Shown one piece after another: positions 49,901 through 52,520 of a DNA stretch of 64,000 nucleotides; the first letter of the stretch is position 1, and each line of letters begins with the position of its first letter. Position numbers and translations under genes: made by a program. The DNA comes from Elysia chlorotica. Taxonomy: Eukaryota; Mollusca; Gastropoda; Plakobranchidae. The stretch is taken from the NCBI GenBank assembly GCA_003991915.1, contig RQTK01000103.1:270539-334538 (forward strand), in the 5' to 3' direction. Below the pieces are notes generated by a model. The model was not told where the DNA came from. It did not search any database and saw only the letters and a program-made list of their open reading frames with translations.

Positions 49901-50682
49901 ACGTGGAGATCGAGGTTGACAACATCGTCCAGGAGGCAAACAATCTCCTTATCAAAGATTTGGTGGGTCCTACTTTAAAAAGTTAAAAAATGCTTGAGGC
50001 CTTTTTTCGCCTTCTGGCATTTGGCATAGGTCTAAGATTTTTTTATATCTGTCATTTAAAGAAGTTTGTGAACAATTCTTTTTCTTTTTACAATGGATCA
50101 AATTTAGATAGTTTCAATGGTAGACTTTATTTTAAATTCTGTAGGAGGGACCTTTTCTTTCCACCCTTTCCCCCATTTCCTGCTTCATAACAGAATAAGA
50201 CTATCCATCACCACTTTCTTTCCACCCTCTAGTATGGGATATAGTCTTCATCTTATATATTGAACATATTTTAAATTGTTTTTGATCAAATTTAGATAGT
50301 TTCAATGGTAGACTTTATTTTAAATTCTGTAGGAGGGACCTTTTCTTTCCACCCTTTCCCCCATTTCCTGCTTCATAACAGAATGACTATCCATCACCAC
50401 TTTCTTTCCACCCTCTAGTATGGGATAGAGTCTACATCTTATATATTGAACATATTTTAATTTGTTTTTATTTATATTTATGTTCGTTTGTTTTTTTTTC
50501 CCTAGAATCTGTCCCCAGATGTAGTTGAAAATATGCGGGCTGCAGCTGATATCTGCCTGTTTCTCTACGATGTTGCTCCAAGTGGACGGTTTGGATCGAT
50601 GGCCTACATGTGCCGAGCTCTGGCCAACATTCTCAACCTGCCGCGAACAGCAGACAGCGCTCTAGAGTGCTGCATCAGTTAG
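4660..50682 (+). CDS. PHKA: Phosphorylase b kinase regulatory subunit alpha (whole gene, spliced)
   Basis: The product is the alpha regulatory subunit of phosphorylase kinase. In animals this forms an (alpha-beta-gamma-delta)4 complex that phosphorylates glycogen phosphorylase and so switches on glycogen breakdown. Alpha restrains the gamma kinase and is itself phosphorylated. About 36 exons total roughly 3.9 kb (about 1,300 codons), close to the usual 1,200-1,300. Diagnostic blocks in order: MRSRSNSG start, [103 protein letters not shown] (all the glucoamylase-like half), then [92 protein letters not shown] and the CAAX end CCIS. These match alpha rather than the beta paralogue. One short exon between 35604 and 37544 is missing from my model, and exon 16 exists in two versions. 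The span includes introns. Confidence 0.97.
4738..6848 (+). other. Intron 1 with one exon candidate, otherwise featureless
   Basis: AT-rich intron. Apart from the 171-nt candidate at 5556-5726, I see no coding or repeat structure. Open frames at 5790-6343 and 6542-6742 are low-complexity, AT-driven translations. Confidence 0.6.
5556..5726 (+). CDS. Candidate in-frame cassette exon 1b (57 codons)
   Basis: It lies between exon 1 (phase 0 end) and exon 2 (phase 0 start). An acceptor (attttcacag) and a weak donor (CAG|gttttt) bracket exactly 171 nt that are open in the required frame. The peptide starts [12 protein letters not shown] and ends MMAGPSNQ; the middle is rich in Glu and Lys. Its opening NCSSGLF resembles the opening of exon 2 (SPLTGLI) and of other PHKA proteins (PVTGLF), but the rest does not. 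If included it would insert 57 residues after the first helix of the glucoamylase-like domain. It could be a real alternative exon or a chance open frame. Confidence 0.4.
6849..7004 (+). CDS. PHKA: PHKA exon 2
   Basis: The 52 codons [20 protein letters not shown] to AYELEK cover the conserved WVRDNVYxIxAVWGLxLAYRK segment of the glucoamylase-like domain. The acceptor is tcatcag and the donor AAG|gtttgt; phases 0 and 0. Confidence 0.95.
7005..8094 (+). other. Intron 2, nothing identified
   Basis: No gene or clear mobile element is visible. The stretch 7570-7800 is less AT-rich and reads as a 74-codon minus-strand open frame with no motif I recognise. A caaa microsatellite lies at 7946-7968. 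Confidence 0.5.
8095..8311 (+). CDS. PHKA: PHKA exon 3
   Basis: 217 nt encoding [20 protein letters not shown] onward, including [40 protein letters not shown] and TASG. Phase 0 start (catccag), phase 1 end (TCTG|gtatga). It contains the WGHLQxDA strand of the glucoamylase-like fold. Confidence 0.96.
8416..8515. repeat. (ATT)n microsatellite in intron 3
   Basis: An almost pure ATT/TTA triplet run of about 100 bp, slightly interrupted near its start. Long homopeptide open frames over it are artefacts. Confidence 0.95.
8736..8818 (+). CDS. PHKA: PHKA exon 4
   Basis: 83 nt, phase 1 to 0, giving (G)[20 protein letters not shown] and EAAYRCP. The block [18 protein letters not shown] is nearly invariant in PHKA proteins. 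The acceptor is tacacaag and the donor CCT|gtaagt. Confidence 0.95.
9185..9568 (+). repeat. SINE with tandemly duplicated body (intron 4)
   Basis: The tRNA-like head has ttgcagagcattggtctcc as A-box region and gcggttcgaatcccacg as B box. It is followed by the family body: tataatgtgaccagctgaga, then aaaattgtcagatgtcagtc and cacaataaagcctata. The body then restarts at about 9415 (aatgcgatcggctgagac) and runs through to the usual end, gtgctgacattggacgttaa. The element therefore has one head and two bodies. Confidence 0.8.
9702..9782 (+). CDS. PHKA: PHKA exon 5
   Basis: The 27 codons [20 protein letters not shown] and SSIGMAK form the most conserved PHKA signature, in the glucoamylase-like pocket region. 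Phases 0 and 0; acceptor ccctctcag, donor AAG|gtactg. Confidence 0.97.
9888..10210 (+). repeat. Diverged tandem duplication in intron 5
   Basis: Two blocks about 190 bp apart share tgcatgctat, then aaacatttttgtcctctttttaaat and cttgtacaat/cttatacaat. It is an old, AT-rich local duplication without coding content. Confidence 0.6.
10259..10357 (+). CDS. PHKA: PHKA exon 6
   Basis: 33 codons [20 protein letters not shown] to [10 protein letters not shown], the conserved AALEAxxELDLFG-GGPxSVIHVL block. Phases 0 and 0; acceptor tgtaccag, donor CAG|gtaata. Confidence 0.96.
10710..10855 (-). repeat. SINE fragment, minus strand (intron 6)
   Basis: A minus-strand body of the window's common SINE: cccaagaccaacgtctgac, acagtgcggggagacctg and attatactgacacctaccca read as the reverse complement of the plus-strand copies at 9300 and 21840. 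The rest of intron 6 (10856-11552) shows nothing recognisable. Confidence 0.7.
11553..11594 (+). CDS. PHKA: PHKA exon 7
   Basis: A 42-nt small exon, [14 protein letters not shown], matching the LLPRES segment of PHKA. Phases 0 and 0; acceptor ttcttcgtag, donor AAG|gtaagc. Confidence 0.93.
12249..12353 (+). CDS. PHKA: PHKA exon 8
   Basis: 35 codons, [20 protein letters not shown] to [15 protein letters not shown] is diagnostic. Phases 0 and 0; acceptor aatttctag, donor GAG|gtttca. The flanking introns contain only AT-rich DNA. Confidence 0.96.
12640..12693 (+). CDS. PHKA: PHKA exon 9
   Basis: 18 codons [18 protein letters not shown], matching the [13 protein letters not shown] motif. Phases 0 and 0; acceptor ttcccctag, donor GAA|gtaagt. 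Confidence 0.96.
13339..13461 (+). CDS. PHKA: PHKA exon 10
   Basis: 41 codons [20 protein letters not shown] to FSNNQEQ, matching the DPxRLYYEPxEL-FENIECEWPLF block. Phases 0 and 0; acceptor gttctcag, donor CAG|gtaaat. Confidence 0.96.
14256..14351 (+). CDS. PHKA: PHKA exon 11
   Basis: 32 codons [20 protein letters not shown] to YAVPKEF, aligned with the alpha segment ending VPELYSVP. Phases 0 and 0; acceptor ttttcag, donor TTT|gtgagt. Introns 10 and 11 show no elements. Confidence 0.94.
14837..14944 (+). CDS. PHKA: PHKA exon 12
   Basis: 36 codons with [20 protein letters not shown], the conserved PHMWGQSLYILG motif. Phases 0 and 0; acceptor tccacag, donor GAG|gtgtgt. Confidence 0.96.
15197..15275 (+). 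CDS. PHKA: PHKA exon 13
   Basis: 79 nt, [20 protein letters not shown] then PDVVVQ. Phase 0 start, phase 1 end (CAAG|gttggt). GFLxxGExDPLNRR is a PHKA hallmark. Confidence 0.96.
15721..15855 (+). CDS. PHKA: PHKA exon 14
   Basis: 135 nt, phase 1 to 1, [20 protein letters not shown] to [12 protein letters not shown]; it contains [18 protein letters not shown]. Acceptor tccacgcag, donor TTAG|gttagt. Confidence 0.96.
   Translation, partial: WCCWQRTASYKTRWRCMVSSCRRSRKWLQYRSTQPGSCPNSTPC
15930..16150 (-). repeat. SINE, minus strand, with head (intron 14)
   Basis: Reverse-complement copy of the common SINE. It carries ggctatattgtggacaggcc, cgtctgacag and acagtgcggggatacctg, and ends with the head B box in reverse (ggttcgaaccaggg) plus an A-box-like region near 16130-16150. 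It is nearly full length. Confidence 0.8.
16568..16680 (+). CDS. PHKA: PHKA exon 15
   Basis: 113 nt, phase 1 to 0, (G)[20 protein letters not shown] then [17 protein letters not shown]. It matches the LGLSGR...G-L-TSKLY...IFAFTPQ block and is the last exon before the alternative exon 16 pair. Acceptor ttttgtag, donor CAG|gtgtgt. Confidence 0.96.
17190..17860 (-). mobile_element. LINE reverse transcriptase fossil (intron 15)
   Basis: The minus strand reads [20 protein letters not shown] at about 17755-17815, the usual early RT motif of CR1/jockey-like LINEs. Downstream, at about 17350-17400, it reads [13 protein letters not shown], the catalytic YxDD box with Asn in place of the first Asp. 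A GSVLGPIL-like stretch between them is frame-broken. The element is truncated, with several stops and frame changes, so it is an old inactive insertion. Confidence 0.75.
18640..18700 (-). repeat. tRNA-like SINE head, minus strand (intron 15)
   Basis: On the minus strand, tcagcgatagagcacacag and ggttgtaggcttaat have A-box and B-box character with tRNA spacing. It adjoins a plus-strand SINE body, so the two are probably separate insertions. It is not a functional tRNA. Confidence 0.4.
18712..18955 (+). repeat. SINE body, partly duplicated (intron 15)
   Basis: Plus-strand body with aataatgtgaccggctgaga, gtcctggtag, aaaattttccgatgttggtc and cacaatatagccattag. A second short tail follows, cgtccacaatatagcctata and gtgctgacgttg. 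It ends about 135 bp before alternative exon 16a. Confidence 0.8.
19091..19235 (+). CDS. PHKA: PHKA alternative exon 16a
   Basis: 145 nt, acceptor tgtctggcccag, donor TTAG|gttggg, phase 0 to 1. It encodes [20 protein letters not shown] then [17 protein letters not shown] and [11 protein letters not shown]. It is homologous to exon 16b (about 17 of 49 residues identical: D-FY-D-LVD-V-L-WK-LGRP-LG), with identical length and phases. It is GC-richer than the surrounding intron. Splicing to 16b would give GTT then a TGA after 17 codons; splicing to exon 17 keeps the frame. Compared with other animal PHKA proteins from memory, it is the more diverged of the two. Confidence 0.88.
19690..19905 (+). 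repeat. Imperfect AT-rich repeats between exons 16a and 16b
   Basis: Three related blocks begin near 19697 (tttcaattaagagcccat), 19770 (tttcaattaaaaacctttta) and 19839 (ttttaatcaagagcctgttg). Each is followed by a gacattggaatt/agatattgataatt/agatattttggtgg stretch. They are intronic and have no coding content. Confidence 0.45.
19906..21200 (+). other. Intron between 16a and 16b, nothing identified
   Basis: AT-rich sequence with no coding similarity. A poly-C run lies at 21001-21012. Confidence 0.5.
21210..21320 (+). repeat. SINE fragment (intron between 16a and 16b)
   Basis: Plus-strand middle part of the common SINE: tactggttgggtggatgtca, tataatgtgaccatccaaga, ggtatccctgtactgtcttt. It has no head or tail. 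Confidence 0.7.
21741..21990 (+). repeat. Full-length tRNA-derived SINE (reference copy)
   Basis: This is the best preserved copy in the window. The head has A-box region gtggccctggagtagaacac and B box gggttcgagccctgg. The linker cctactggttgggtcggtgt is followed by the body aatgtgaccggctgagacaa, gcacataaaattgtcagacg and gtccacaatatagcctatat, ending gtgctgacctaggacgtta. It lies 115 bp before exon 16b. Confidence 0.88.
22105..22249 (+). CDS. PHKA: PHKA alternative exon 16b
   Basis: 145 nt, acceptor tgccctcag, donor CTGG|gtatgt, phase 0 to 1. It encodes [20 protein letters not shown] then [20 protein letters not shown] and LKITHDLLG. It keeps the F-D-xRFY-D-L-FLK-W-LGRPxVTL pattern that I recall from insect PHKA, so it is probably the conventional version. 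It is interchangeable with 16a in length and phase but cannot be joined to it. Confidence 0.92.
22250..24594 (+). other. Intron 16, nothing identified
   Basis: 2.3 kb of AT-rich DNA. No coding motif, SINE body or tandem repeat stands out on either strand. Confidence 0.55.
24595..24670 (+). CDS. PHKA: PHKA exon 17
   Basis: 76 nt, phase 1 to 2, [20 protein letters not shown] then YISGA(R). It matches the alpha segment LxTIRKLKSGYINGTRV. Acceptor cactaacag, donor GCAAG|gtacgg. Confidence 0.95.
24700..24850 (+). repeat. SINE body (intron 17)
   Basis: Plus-strand body starting 30 bp after the exon 17 donor: agtgttatgtgactggccaa, ggtatccccgaactgtctct, gtgtggcagcaagtaaaact and a diverged tail. The head is absent. 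Confidence 0.75.
25168..25352. repeat. (ACT)n/(ACC)n microsatellite (intron 17)
   Basis: Mixed actactact and accaccacc triplets at 25168-25182 and 25235-25352, with (CTA)n dominating the right part. Confidence 0.9.
25767..25849 (+). CDS. PHKA: PHKA exon 18
   Basis: 83 nt, phase 2 to 1, (R)[20 protein letters not shown] then LRDMEDQ. It matches the LGxLxDFLxTSxITxLSFL segment. Acceptor tctctacag, donor CAAA|gtaaga. Confidence 0.95.
26255..26440 (+). CDS. PHKA: PHKA exon 19 (start of regulatory linker)
   Basis: 186 nt, phase 1 to 1, [20 protein letters not shown] to [18 protein letters not shown]. It is rich in Arg, Ser and Lys; RRSRSIQVD parallels the KKTRSINVD segment I recall from insect PHKA and looks like a phosphorylation site for basic-directed kinases. 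Acceptor gacttcacag, donor CCAG|gtaact. An internal CAG|gtagac at 26418 is a possible shorter donor but would change phase. Confidence 0.93.
27185..27300. repeat. Purine-rich (GAGA/GACA) simple repeat (intron 19)
   Basis: tatatagagagagagagaca followed by imperfect gacaga units. The remainder of 26441-28365 is AT-rich with no other feature. Confidence 0.8.
28366..28413 (+). CDS. Candidate linker cassette exon (48 nt)
   Basis: 48 nt, symmetric phase 1 to 1, open in frame: (E)[15 protein letters not shown] followed by a good donor, TCAG|gtatgt. The acceptor (aaccccatcaag) is weak. Inclusion would keep the frame between exon 19 and exon 21. The RMRRPS stretch resembles a basic-directed kinase site. 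Confidence 0.4.
28555..28588. repeat. (CT)n microsatellite
   Basis: A pure CT dinucleotide run of about 34 bp within a pyrimidine-rich stretch in the linker intron. Confidence 0.95.
29523..29680 (+). CDS. PHKA: PHKA exon 21 (linker)
   Basis: 158 nt, phase 1 to 0, with a strong acceptor (ttttttcaatacag) and donor (CAG|gtaaca). The peptide [20 protein letters not shown] continues [20 protein letters not shown] and ends STSQPCPQ. It is Ser/Thr/Gln-rich, as expected for the variable multiphosphorylated linker. No family alignment is possible, but phase fits its neighbours. Confidence 0.75.
30788..30835 (+). CDS. Candidate linker cassette exon (48 nt)
   Basis: Strong acceptor (gtactcctttcag) and donor (CCC|gtatgt) bracket 48 nt. 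In phase 0, between exons 21 and 23, it reads [16 protein letters not shown]. In phase 1, when spliced from exon 19, it reads (V)[15 protein letters not shown], which is much more linker-like. Either is open. Confidence 0.45.
31385..31885 (+). repeat. Tandem triplication across the exon 23 acceptor
   Basis: The motif ccaaagtctgatgtggtatg starts at 31391 and recurs as close variants at 31540 and 31682. Each unit ends in a related sequence: aaggctctggctagagctat, aagattctagccaaagccac and aaggttctggccaggtctac. The third unit's end is the real acceptor and start of exon 23. Units are about 149, 142 and 190 bp. Confidence 0.8.
31861..31948 (+). CDS. PHKA: PHKA exon 23 (linker)
   Basis: 88 nt, phase 0 to 1, [20 protein letters not shown] then PAGSFSYDH. 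It is strongly Ser/Pro/Thr-rich with several SP/TP sites. Acceptor ggttctggccag, donor CATG|gtaact. Confidence 0.8.
33029..33148 (+). CDS. PHKA: PHKA exon 24 (linker)
   Basis: 120 nt, phase 1 to 1, (E)[20 protein letters not shown] then [19 protein letters not shown]. The acceptor is ambiguous (ttttttagagag): only a start at 33029 gives the required phase. Donor ATGG|gtactt. Confidence 0.8.
33149..35390 (+). other. Intron 24
   Basis: No coding or mobile element is recognised. It holds a microsatellite at 34903-35050 with a 2-base N run, and AT-rich low-complexity open frames (33535-34284) that I do not consider genes. Confidence 0.5.
34903..35050. repeat. (GAT)n/(AAT)n microsatellite with NN
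   Basis: gatgatgat runs into aataataat; two unknown bases at 34973-34974 mark an unresolved repeat length. Confidence 0.95.
35391..35604 (+). CDS. PHKA: PHKA exon 25
   Basis: 214 nt, phase 1 to 2, (V)[20 protein letters not shown] to [20 protein letters not shown], then [20 protein letters not shown] and LYLH(K). The last part matches the conserved xLVxxLxExxxLxEQxDIL block that opens the C-terminal half; the first part belongs to the linker. SLRRSLE is a probable phosphosite. Acceptor taaccaacag, donor CACAA|gtcagt. Confidence 0.93.
35640..35945 (-). repeat. Second-type SINE remnant, minus strand (intron 25)
   Basis: gcaagattcaaaccagggat is a reversed B box, and tcagtggcaaaaatgcaatctcagctag looks like a reversed A-box region, so a tRNA-derived head ends near 35945. 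The body includes gagcctgtgagtccacaaac and tgatcagccgttacataat. A related stretch occurs at 42120-42215. Confidence 0.45.
35946..37543 (+). other. Intron(s) where one PHKA exon should lie
   Basis: Exon 25 ends in phase 2 and exon 26 starts in phase 1. An exon carrying the PHKA GxDWNT-like segment is therefore expected here (length 3n+2), but I could not recognise one. Short open frames near 37195-37522 have no PHKA similarity. Confidence 0.5.
37544..37581 (+). CDS. PHKA: PHKA exon 26 (38 nt)
   Basis: (V)[12 protein letters not shown] matches the VTVRDLLxGLYEK segment. A TGA just upstream in frame forces the start after gatctgag, phase 1. The donor is GAGAAG|gtagat, phase 0. The polypyrimidine tract is poor. 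Confidence 0.78.
37650..37850 (+). repeat. Degenerate SINE (intron 26)
   Basis: The tRNA-like head gacatagctgagttgattgg with aggactttaatccca, and a decayed body (attatcagacttaggtctcg, caagatagcctaggtgctga), are an old copy of the common SINE. Confidence 0.6.
38190..38272 (+). repeat. Short tandem duplication (about 40 bp x2)
   Basis: gcaaaagatg(atg)cagttgaatttggtagtatttagata occurs twice in succession. Confidence 0.85.
38727..38804 (+). CDS. PHKA: PHKA exon 27
   Basis: 26 codons [20 protein letters not shown] then VEDLAL, matching [19 protein letters not shown]. Phases 0 and 0; acceptor tgtctgcag, donor CTG|gtaacc. Confidence 0.95.
39300..39552 (-). repeat. SINE, minus strand, near full length (intron 27)
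   Basis: The reversed tail ttaatgtccaacctcagcac leads to ggctatattgtggacagatt, acagtgcaaggatacctga, actgacactgacccaaccag and a reversed head with a B-box-like ggttttgaacaggaga. The order matches the copies at 15930 and 21741. Confidence 0.85.
39740..39832 (+). repeat. tRNA-like SINE head just before exon 28
   Basis: ctgccagtgttgtggtcttg and tctcaagttcgaaccctcat have A/B-box character. The sequence ends within 10 bp of the exon 28 acceptor and supplies part of its upstream tract. Confidence 0.5.
39840..39916 (+). CDS. PHKA: PHKA exon 28
   Basis: 77 nt, phase 0 to 2, [20 protein letters not shown] then ETIIT(R), matching [22 protein letters not shown]. Acceptor cttctctccag, donor ACAAG|gtgaga. 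Confidence 0.95.
39985..40200 (-). repeat. Two SINE fragments, minus strand (intron 28)
   Basis: accctgcgagtataccagaa to cattgcactgacaacgactt, and ttaacatctaacgtcagcac to tattgtggatgggctccaat, are reversed middle and tail pieces of the common SINE. Confidence 0.65.
40199..40465 (+). repeat. Tandem duplication, 137-bp unit (intron 28)
   Basis: aaatgtagatcctatgaaga through gcttatagagtttaaagcc occurs at 40201 and again at 40338 with few differences. Confidence 0.85.
40709..40787 (+). CDS. PHKA: PHKA exon 29
   Basis: 79 nt, phase 2 to 0, (S)[20 protein letters not shown] then TASLTQ, matching APLPxxELxxLIxDAxGxDxSTAxLTQ. Acceptor tgaatgcag, donor CAA|gtaagt. Confidence 0.95.
41199..41328 (+). 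CDS. PHKA: PHKA exon 30
   Basis: 130 nt, phase 0 to 1, [20 protein letters not shown] then [20 protein letters not shown] and QCS. Nearly identical to the PHKA consensus [18 protein letters not shown]. Acceptor taacccccag, donor TCAG|gtcagc. Confidence 0.97.
41638..41736 (+). CDS. PHKA: PHKA exon 31
   Basis: 99 nt, phase 1 to 1, [20 protein letters not shown] then [13 protein letters not shown]. The [20 protein letters not shown] motif is diagnostic. Acceptor tttgtgcag, donor AGCG|gtgagt. Confidence 0.97.
42839..42930 (+). CDS. PHKA: PHKA exon 32
   Basis: 92 nt, phase 1 to 0, (V)[20 protein letters not shown] then [10 protein letters not shown]. It opens the variable, basic segment between the SGKEF motif and the RRRRLDG motif. 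Acceptor tgcatgcag, donor AAG|gtttga. Confidence 0.9.
43490..43618 (+). repeat. SINE tail portion (intron 32)
   Basis: cgcactgtctcagtgtggca, gaacttgtcagacgttagtc and tccacaatatagcctataaa are the 3' half of the common SINE. No head is present. Confidence 0.75.
43619..46140 (+). other. Intron 32 remainder
   Basis: AT-rich. It includes a short TCTAGA array at 44620-44640 and a possible 6-nt microexon at 43963 (cag|ATTGTG|gtaagc) that I cannot verify. No gene was recognised. Confidence 0.5.
46141..46191 (+). CDS. PHKA: PHKA exon 33 (51-nt basic cassette)
   Basis: 17 codons [17 protein letters not shown], phases 0 and 0, with a very good acceptor (ctctttcctatcag) and donor (CGC|gtaagt). The peptide is strongly basic and amphipathic-looking, and sits where PHKA proteins have a variable regulatory stretch. 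Being symmetric, it can be skipped without frame change, so it may be optional. Confidence 0.7.
46850..47165 (+). repeat. Diverged minisatellite, about 32-36-bp unit (intron 33)
   Basis: Some ten imperfect units of the type taatgatgaatgctacagttcttt follow one another (for example at 46881, 46979, 47010 and 47109). They differ in 30 percent or more of positions. Confidence 0.55.
47166..48098 (+). other. Intron 33 remainder, nothing identified
   Basis: AT-rich. A short duplication (aaattaaaatc(a/g)ccaccttgtt-like with atatacaaatt) lies at 47890-48020. No coding content. Confidence 0.45.
48099..48269 (+). CDS. PHKA: PHKA exon 34
   Basis: 57 codons [20 protein letters not shown] then [20 protein letters not shown] and [13 protein letters not shown]. 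The [17 protein letters not shown] motif is invariant in PHKA. Phases 0 and 0; acceptor cggtcctcag, donor AAG|gtgtgt. The last 45 nt and the donor are the founding copy of the downstream minisatellite. Confidence 0.97.
48212..48805 (+). repeat. 58-bp minisatellite derived from exon 34 and its 5' splice site
   Basis: The exonic unit and nine intronic units follow head to tail; gtgtgt (or gtttgt) starts at 48270, 48328, 48386, 48444, 48502, 48560, 48620, 48673, 48730 and 48788. Each unit contains the exon-like aaagagttctatcccttgtt and gggagctcttgcgcaag followed by gtgtgtactt. The first intronic units are identical; the last three are diverged. Confidence 0.97.
48980..49185 (+). repeat. 95-bp tandem duplication (intron 34)
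   Basis: tttaccttgta begins at 48980, 49075 and 49171, with ggaaacattaaa and attctaaaacctca in both full units. Confidence 0.88.
49251..49429. mobile_element. hAT-type MITE with 8-bp target duplication (intron 34)
   Basis: The terminal inverted repeats cagtgccggatttaaggt and acctaaatccggcactg bound a 163-bp element (49259-49421). It is flanked by perfect 8-bp direct repeats tcccagag (49251-49258 and 49422-49429). An 8-bp duplication and CAGTG ends point to the hAT superfamily. The element is non-autonomous, with no open frame. Confidence 0.92.
49524..49577 (+). CDS. PHKA: PHKA exon 35
   Basis: 18 codons [18 protein letters not shown], matching the KCxGLxIEG...LTxEMTP region. Phases 0 and 0; acceptor ttctttcag, donor GAG|gtaagt. 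Confidence 0.94.
49747..49962 (+). CDS. PHKA: PHKA exon 36
   Basis: 72 codons [20 protein letters not shown] to [10 protein letters not shown]. The [20 protein letters not shown] motif is a C-terminal PHKA hallmark. Phases 0 and 0; acceptor tctcccctag, donor TTG|gtgggt. Confidence 0.97.
50096..50470 (+). repeat. Tandem duplication, 188-bp unit (intron 36)
   Basis: gatcaaatttagatagtttc starts at 50096 and 50284. The two copies differ at only a few sites, so the duplication is recent. The second copy ends near the exon 37 polypyrimidine tract. Confidence 0.93.
50506..50682 (+). CDS. PHKA: PHKA exon 37 (last coding exon, CAAX end)
   Basis: 58 codons and [23 protein letters not shown] then [20 protein letters not shown], ending ALECCIS. 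LYDxAPSGxxGxMxYM is conserved. The terminal CCIS is a CAAX box; alpha and beta subunits are known to be farnesylated, and Ser in the last position favours farnesylation. Acceptor tttccctag. Confidence 0.97.
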   Translation, partial: NLSPDVVENMRAAADICLFLYDVAPSGRFGSMAYMCRALANILNLPRTADSALECCIS

Positions 50683-51480
50683 TAAATGTCAAATAGATGG
50701 AAATTCCAGCTGAAGACAGACTTGCACTGACAAAAGTATCAATCAGAAAGTGTGAAATAGTGAAAGGTTTCATGGGGATGATTTTGCATATGTGGGTCGG
50801 GATAATTAAGGAGGTAGCTCCCTTCTTAATTTCAATAAACAAATAGAGTGAGCATAAGTCAATCTAGCATCCTGTATTAATAGCATTGTGAGCTCTTTTT
50901 CTGAAACATTTCACTATATCTACAGCCTCTGGTATCAGTAGTCACCTGTGGGAAAAATGGACAATAAACTTGAAAATTCCTAGATAGTCTCTAGATACAT
51001 GACTATACTATGTAGCTAATGTGGGAGGGAGGGATTGAAACTGTACTGGCACAACCTCAATTGGTCAATCAATCTTCATTTTATGAATATTGCAATGGAT
51101 GTCATTATTCCTAACAACTTCGTGTTTTATATTACAAAAATGCTTGAAAGGCATAAAAGAATGATTTAGGATTATAAAAGAAGAATAAAGAAATAAATTG
51201 CAGGCTTACACATATATAAATAGTACACAGTAGGCTTTTTATCCTTAAAACACTATTGTTTCATATATTGTCTATTTATAAGTGTTCCGGTCAAATTAAA
51301 AAGAAAAAAAAAGAGCTTTGCAGGGCATATGATAAAATTGCCAGCCTATGAAGCACTTTATAGGTTTATTGTGTCAAAGAAAGGTTGTCAACAAATTAAA
51401 TAACATTAGTGGGATCAAATAAATGGAAAAAAATTTTTTAAATTGAAAGGACTATAAAATTGAAATTTAATTAAAAGACA
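50683..51480 (+). other. 3' UTR and intergenic DNA
   Basis: AATAAA hexamers occur at about 50838, 50962 and 51184, so the transcript could end at any of them. A 65-bp stretch at 51044-51108 (cacaacctcaattggtcaat) recurs at 54702-54766. Confidence 0.5.
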
Positions 51481-52520
51481 AAAATAGCTCCAACCTAGGA
51501 TAGCTTCAATATCTTTTGTTTTGGCTCCTTCTCAGATGGCAGGTTTGTTATCTTACAAAAATTGTTGAAAAATATATTGCTCAATGTGAAGCAATGGTAA
51601 TGCTTTATTTTAAAATCAAATGCTTCTGAGATCTTGAGCAGTGTATCACTTAGAGAATTTCTGCACACATGGTTGACGATGGAGGAAAAGACTTGTCCAC
51701 TGACAGGTTGAATCATTAGCTTTCTTCAAACCACCTATGTCTAAACTTGAAATAAACTCCAAACTTTTCAAAATAACTATATGTGTCCTCGCGTTCTTCA
51801 CAAACATCATCCTTCTGTGTCACATAACCAGCAATATAAACTAAACTGTGCTTTATCTCATCTTTCAATGAATATTCCAACTCTGGCAACTTTTCTACCA
51901 ACCCACAAACATCCTCTGCACATTGAAAATTGACATTTATGACAAGTATGACCAGAGTCTGTAGAAAACTCATCAATATCAACAAGTAATCGCAGCAATA
52001 CTTTTGTTTGAAATATATTAACTTTTTCTAGTATTTGTTGGACATTAAAAAGTATGTTCCACCACTGCCCTGTCTTACTTTTCTGAAGGCCCTTTCAATG
52101 GGATCTGTAGTGAACTTTAAAAGTAAAACATAGTCGGAAGATTCCAACAAAAATTTAACAAGATCATTGATGCCATTGCATCTATAGATGCTGGATTGCT
52201 AGAGAGGTATCACAGGTTAATTTCTTCACTCTTTTACCTTGTTCTCCTTGTAAATCTAATGCAAAGACAGAAAACTCCTTTATCTTGTTTAATCGAGCAT
52301 CATCTTGAGAATAAATGGCTTCACACAGAGGGTCTCAAAGATGTTTGACTTCAAAAATAGATTTTACATTCATTATCTCCCAAAATTCAATCACTTTAGA
52401 AATAAAATTTGCTGTCCCATCCACATTGTCCTCTTGCATACCATTTGCTTTCATTCATTTTTCTTCTTCTACTAAATCCCTTGGTGATCGATAGACAGTA
52501 ATCTTGTCATTATCATTTAT
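51480..52520 (-). mobile_element. P-element-like transposase fossil, copy 1
   Basis: Read on the minus strand. FISKVIEFWEIMNVKSIF is at about 52360-52410 and DPIERAFRKVRQGSGGTYFL at about 52055-52115, the typical E-R-F-xxRQ-SGGxYF motif of P/THAP9 transposases. SLKDEIKHSLVYIAGYV follows at about 51820-51870 and a C-terminal tail at 51495-51716. The frame is interrupted by stops and at least one frameshift, so the element is inactive. An acceptor-like start near 52525 suggests an internal exon boundary. No terminal repeats were identified. Confidence 0.8.

Noticed and set aside
4738-50505. Scattered short open frames inside introns with no splice sites
   Set aside because: They are shadows or AT-rich chance frames without motif or phase support.
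4660-50682. Assignment to the beta subunit (PHKB) instead of alpha
   Set aside because: The MRSRSNSG start, [10 protein letters not shown] and [13 protein letters not shown] motifs and the overall order match alpha; beta has different residues at these places.
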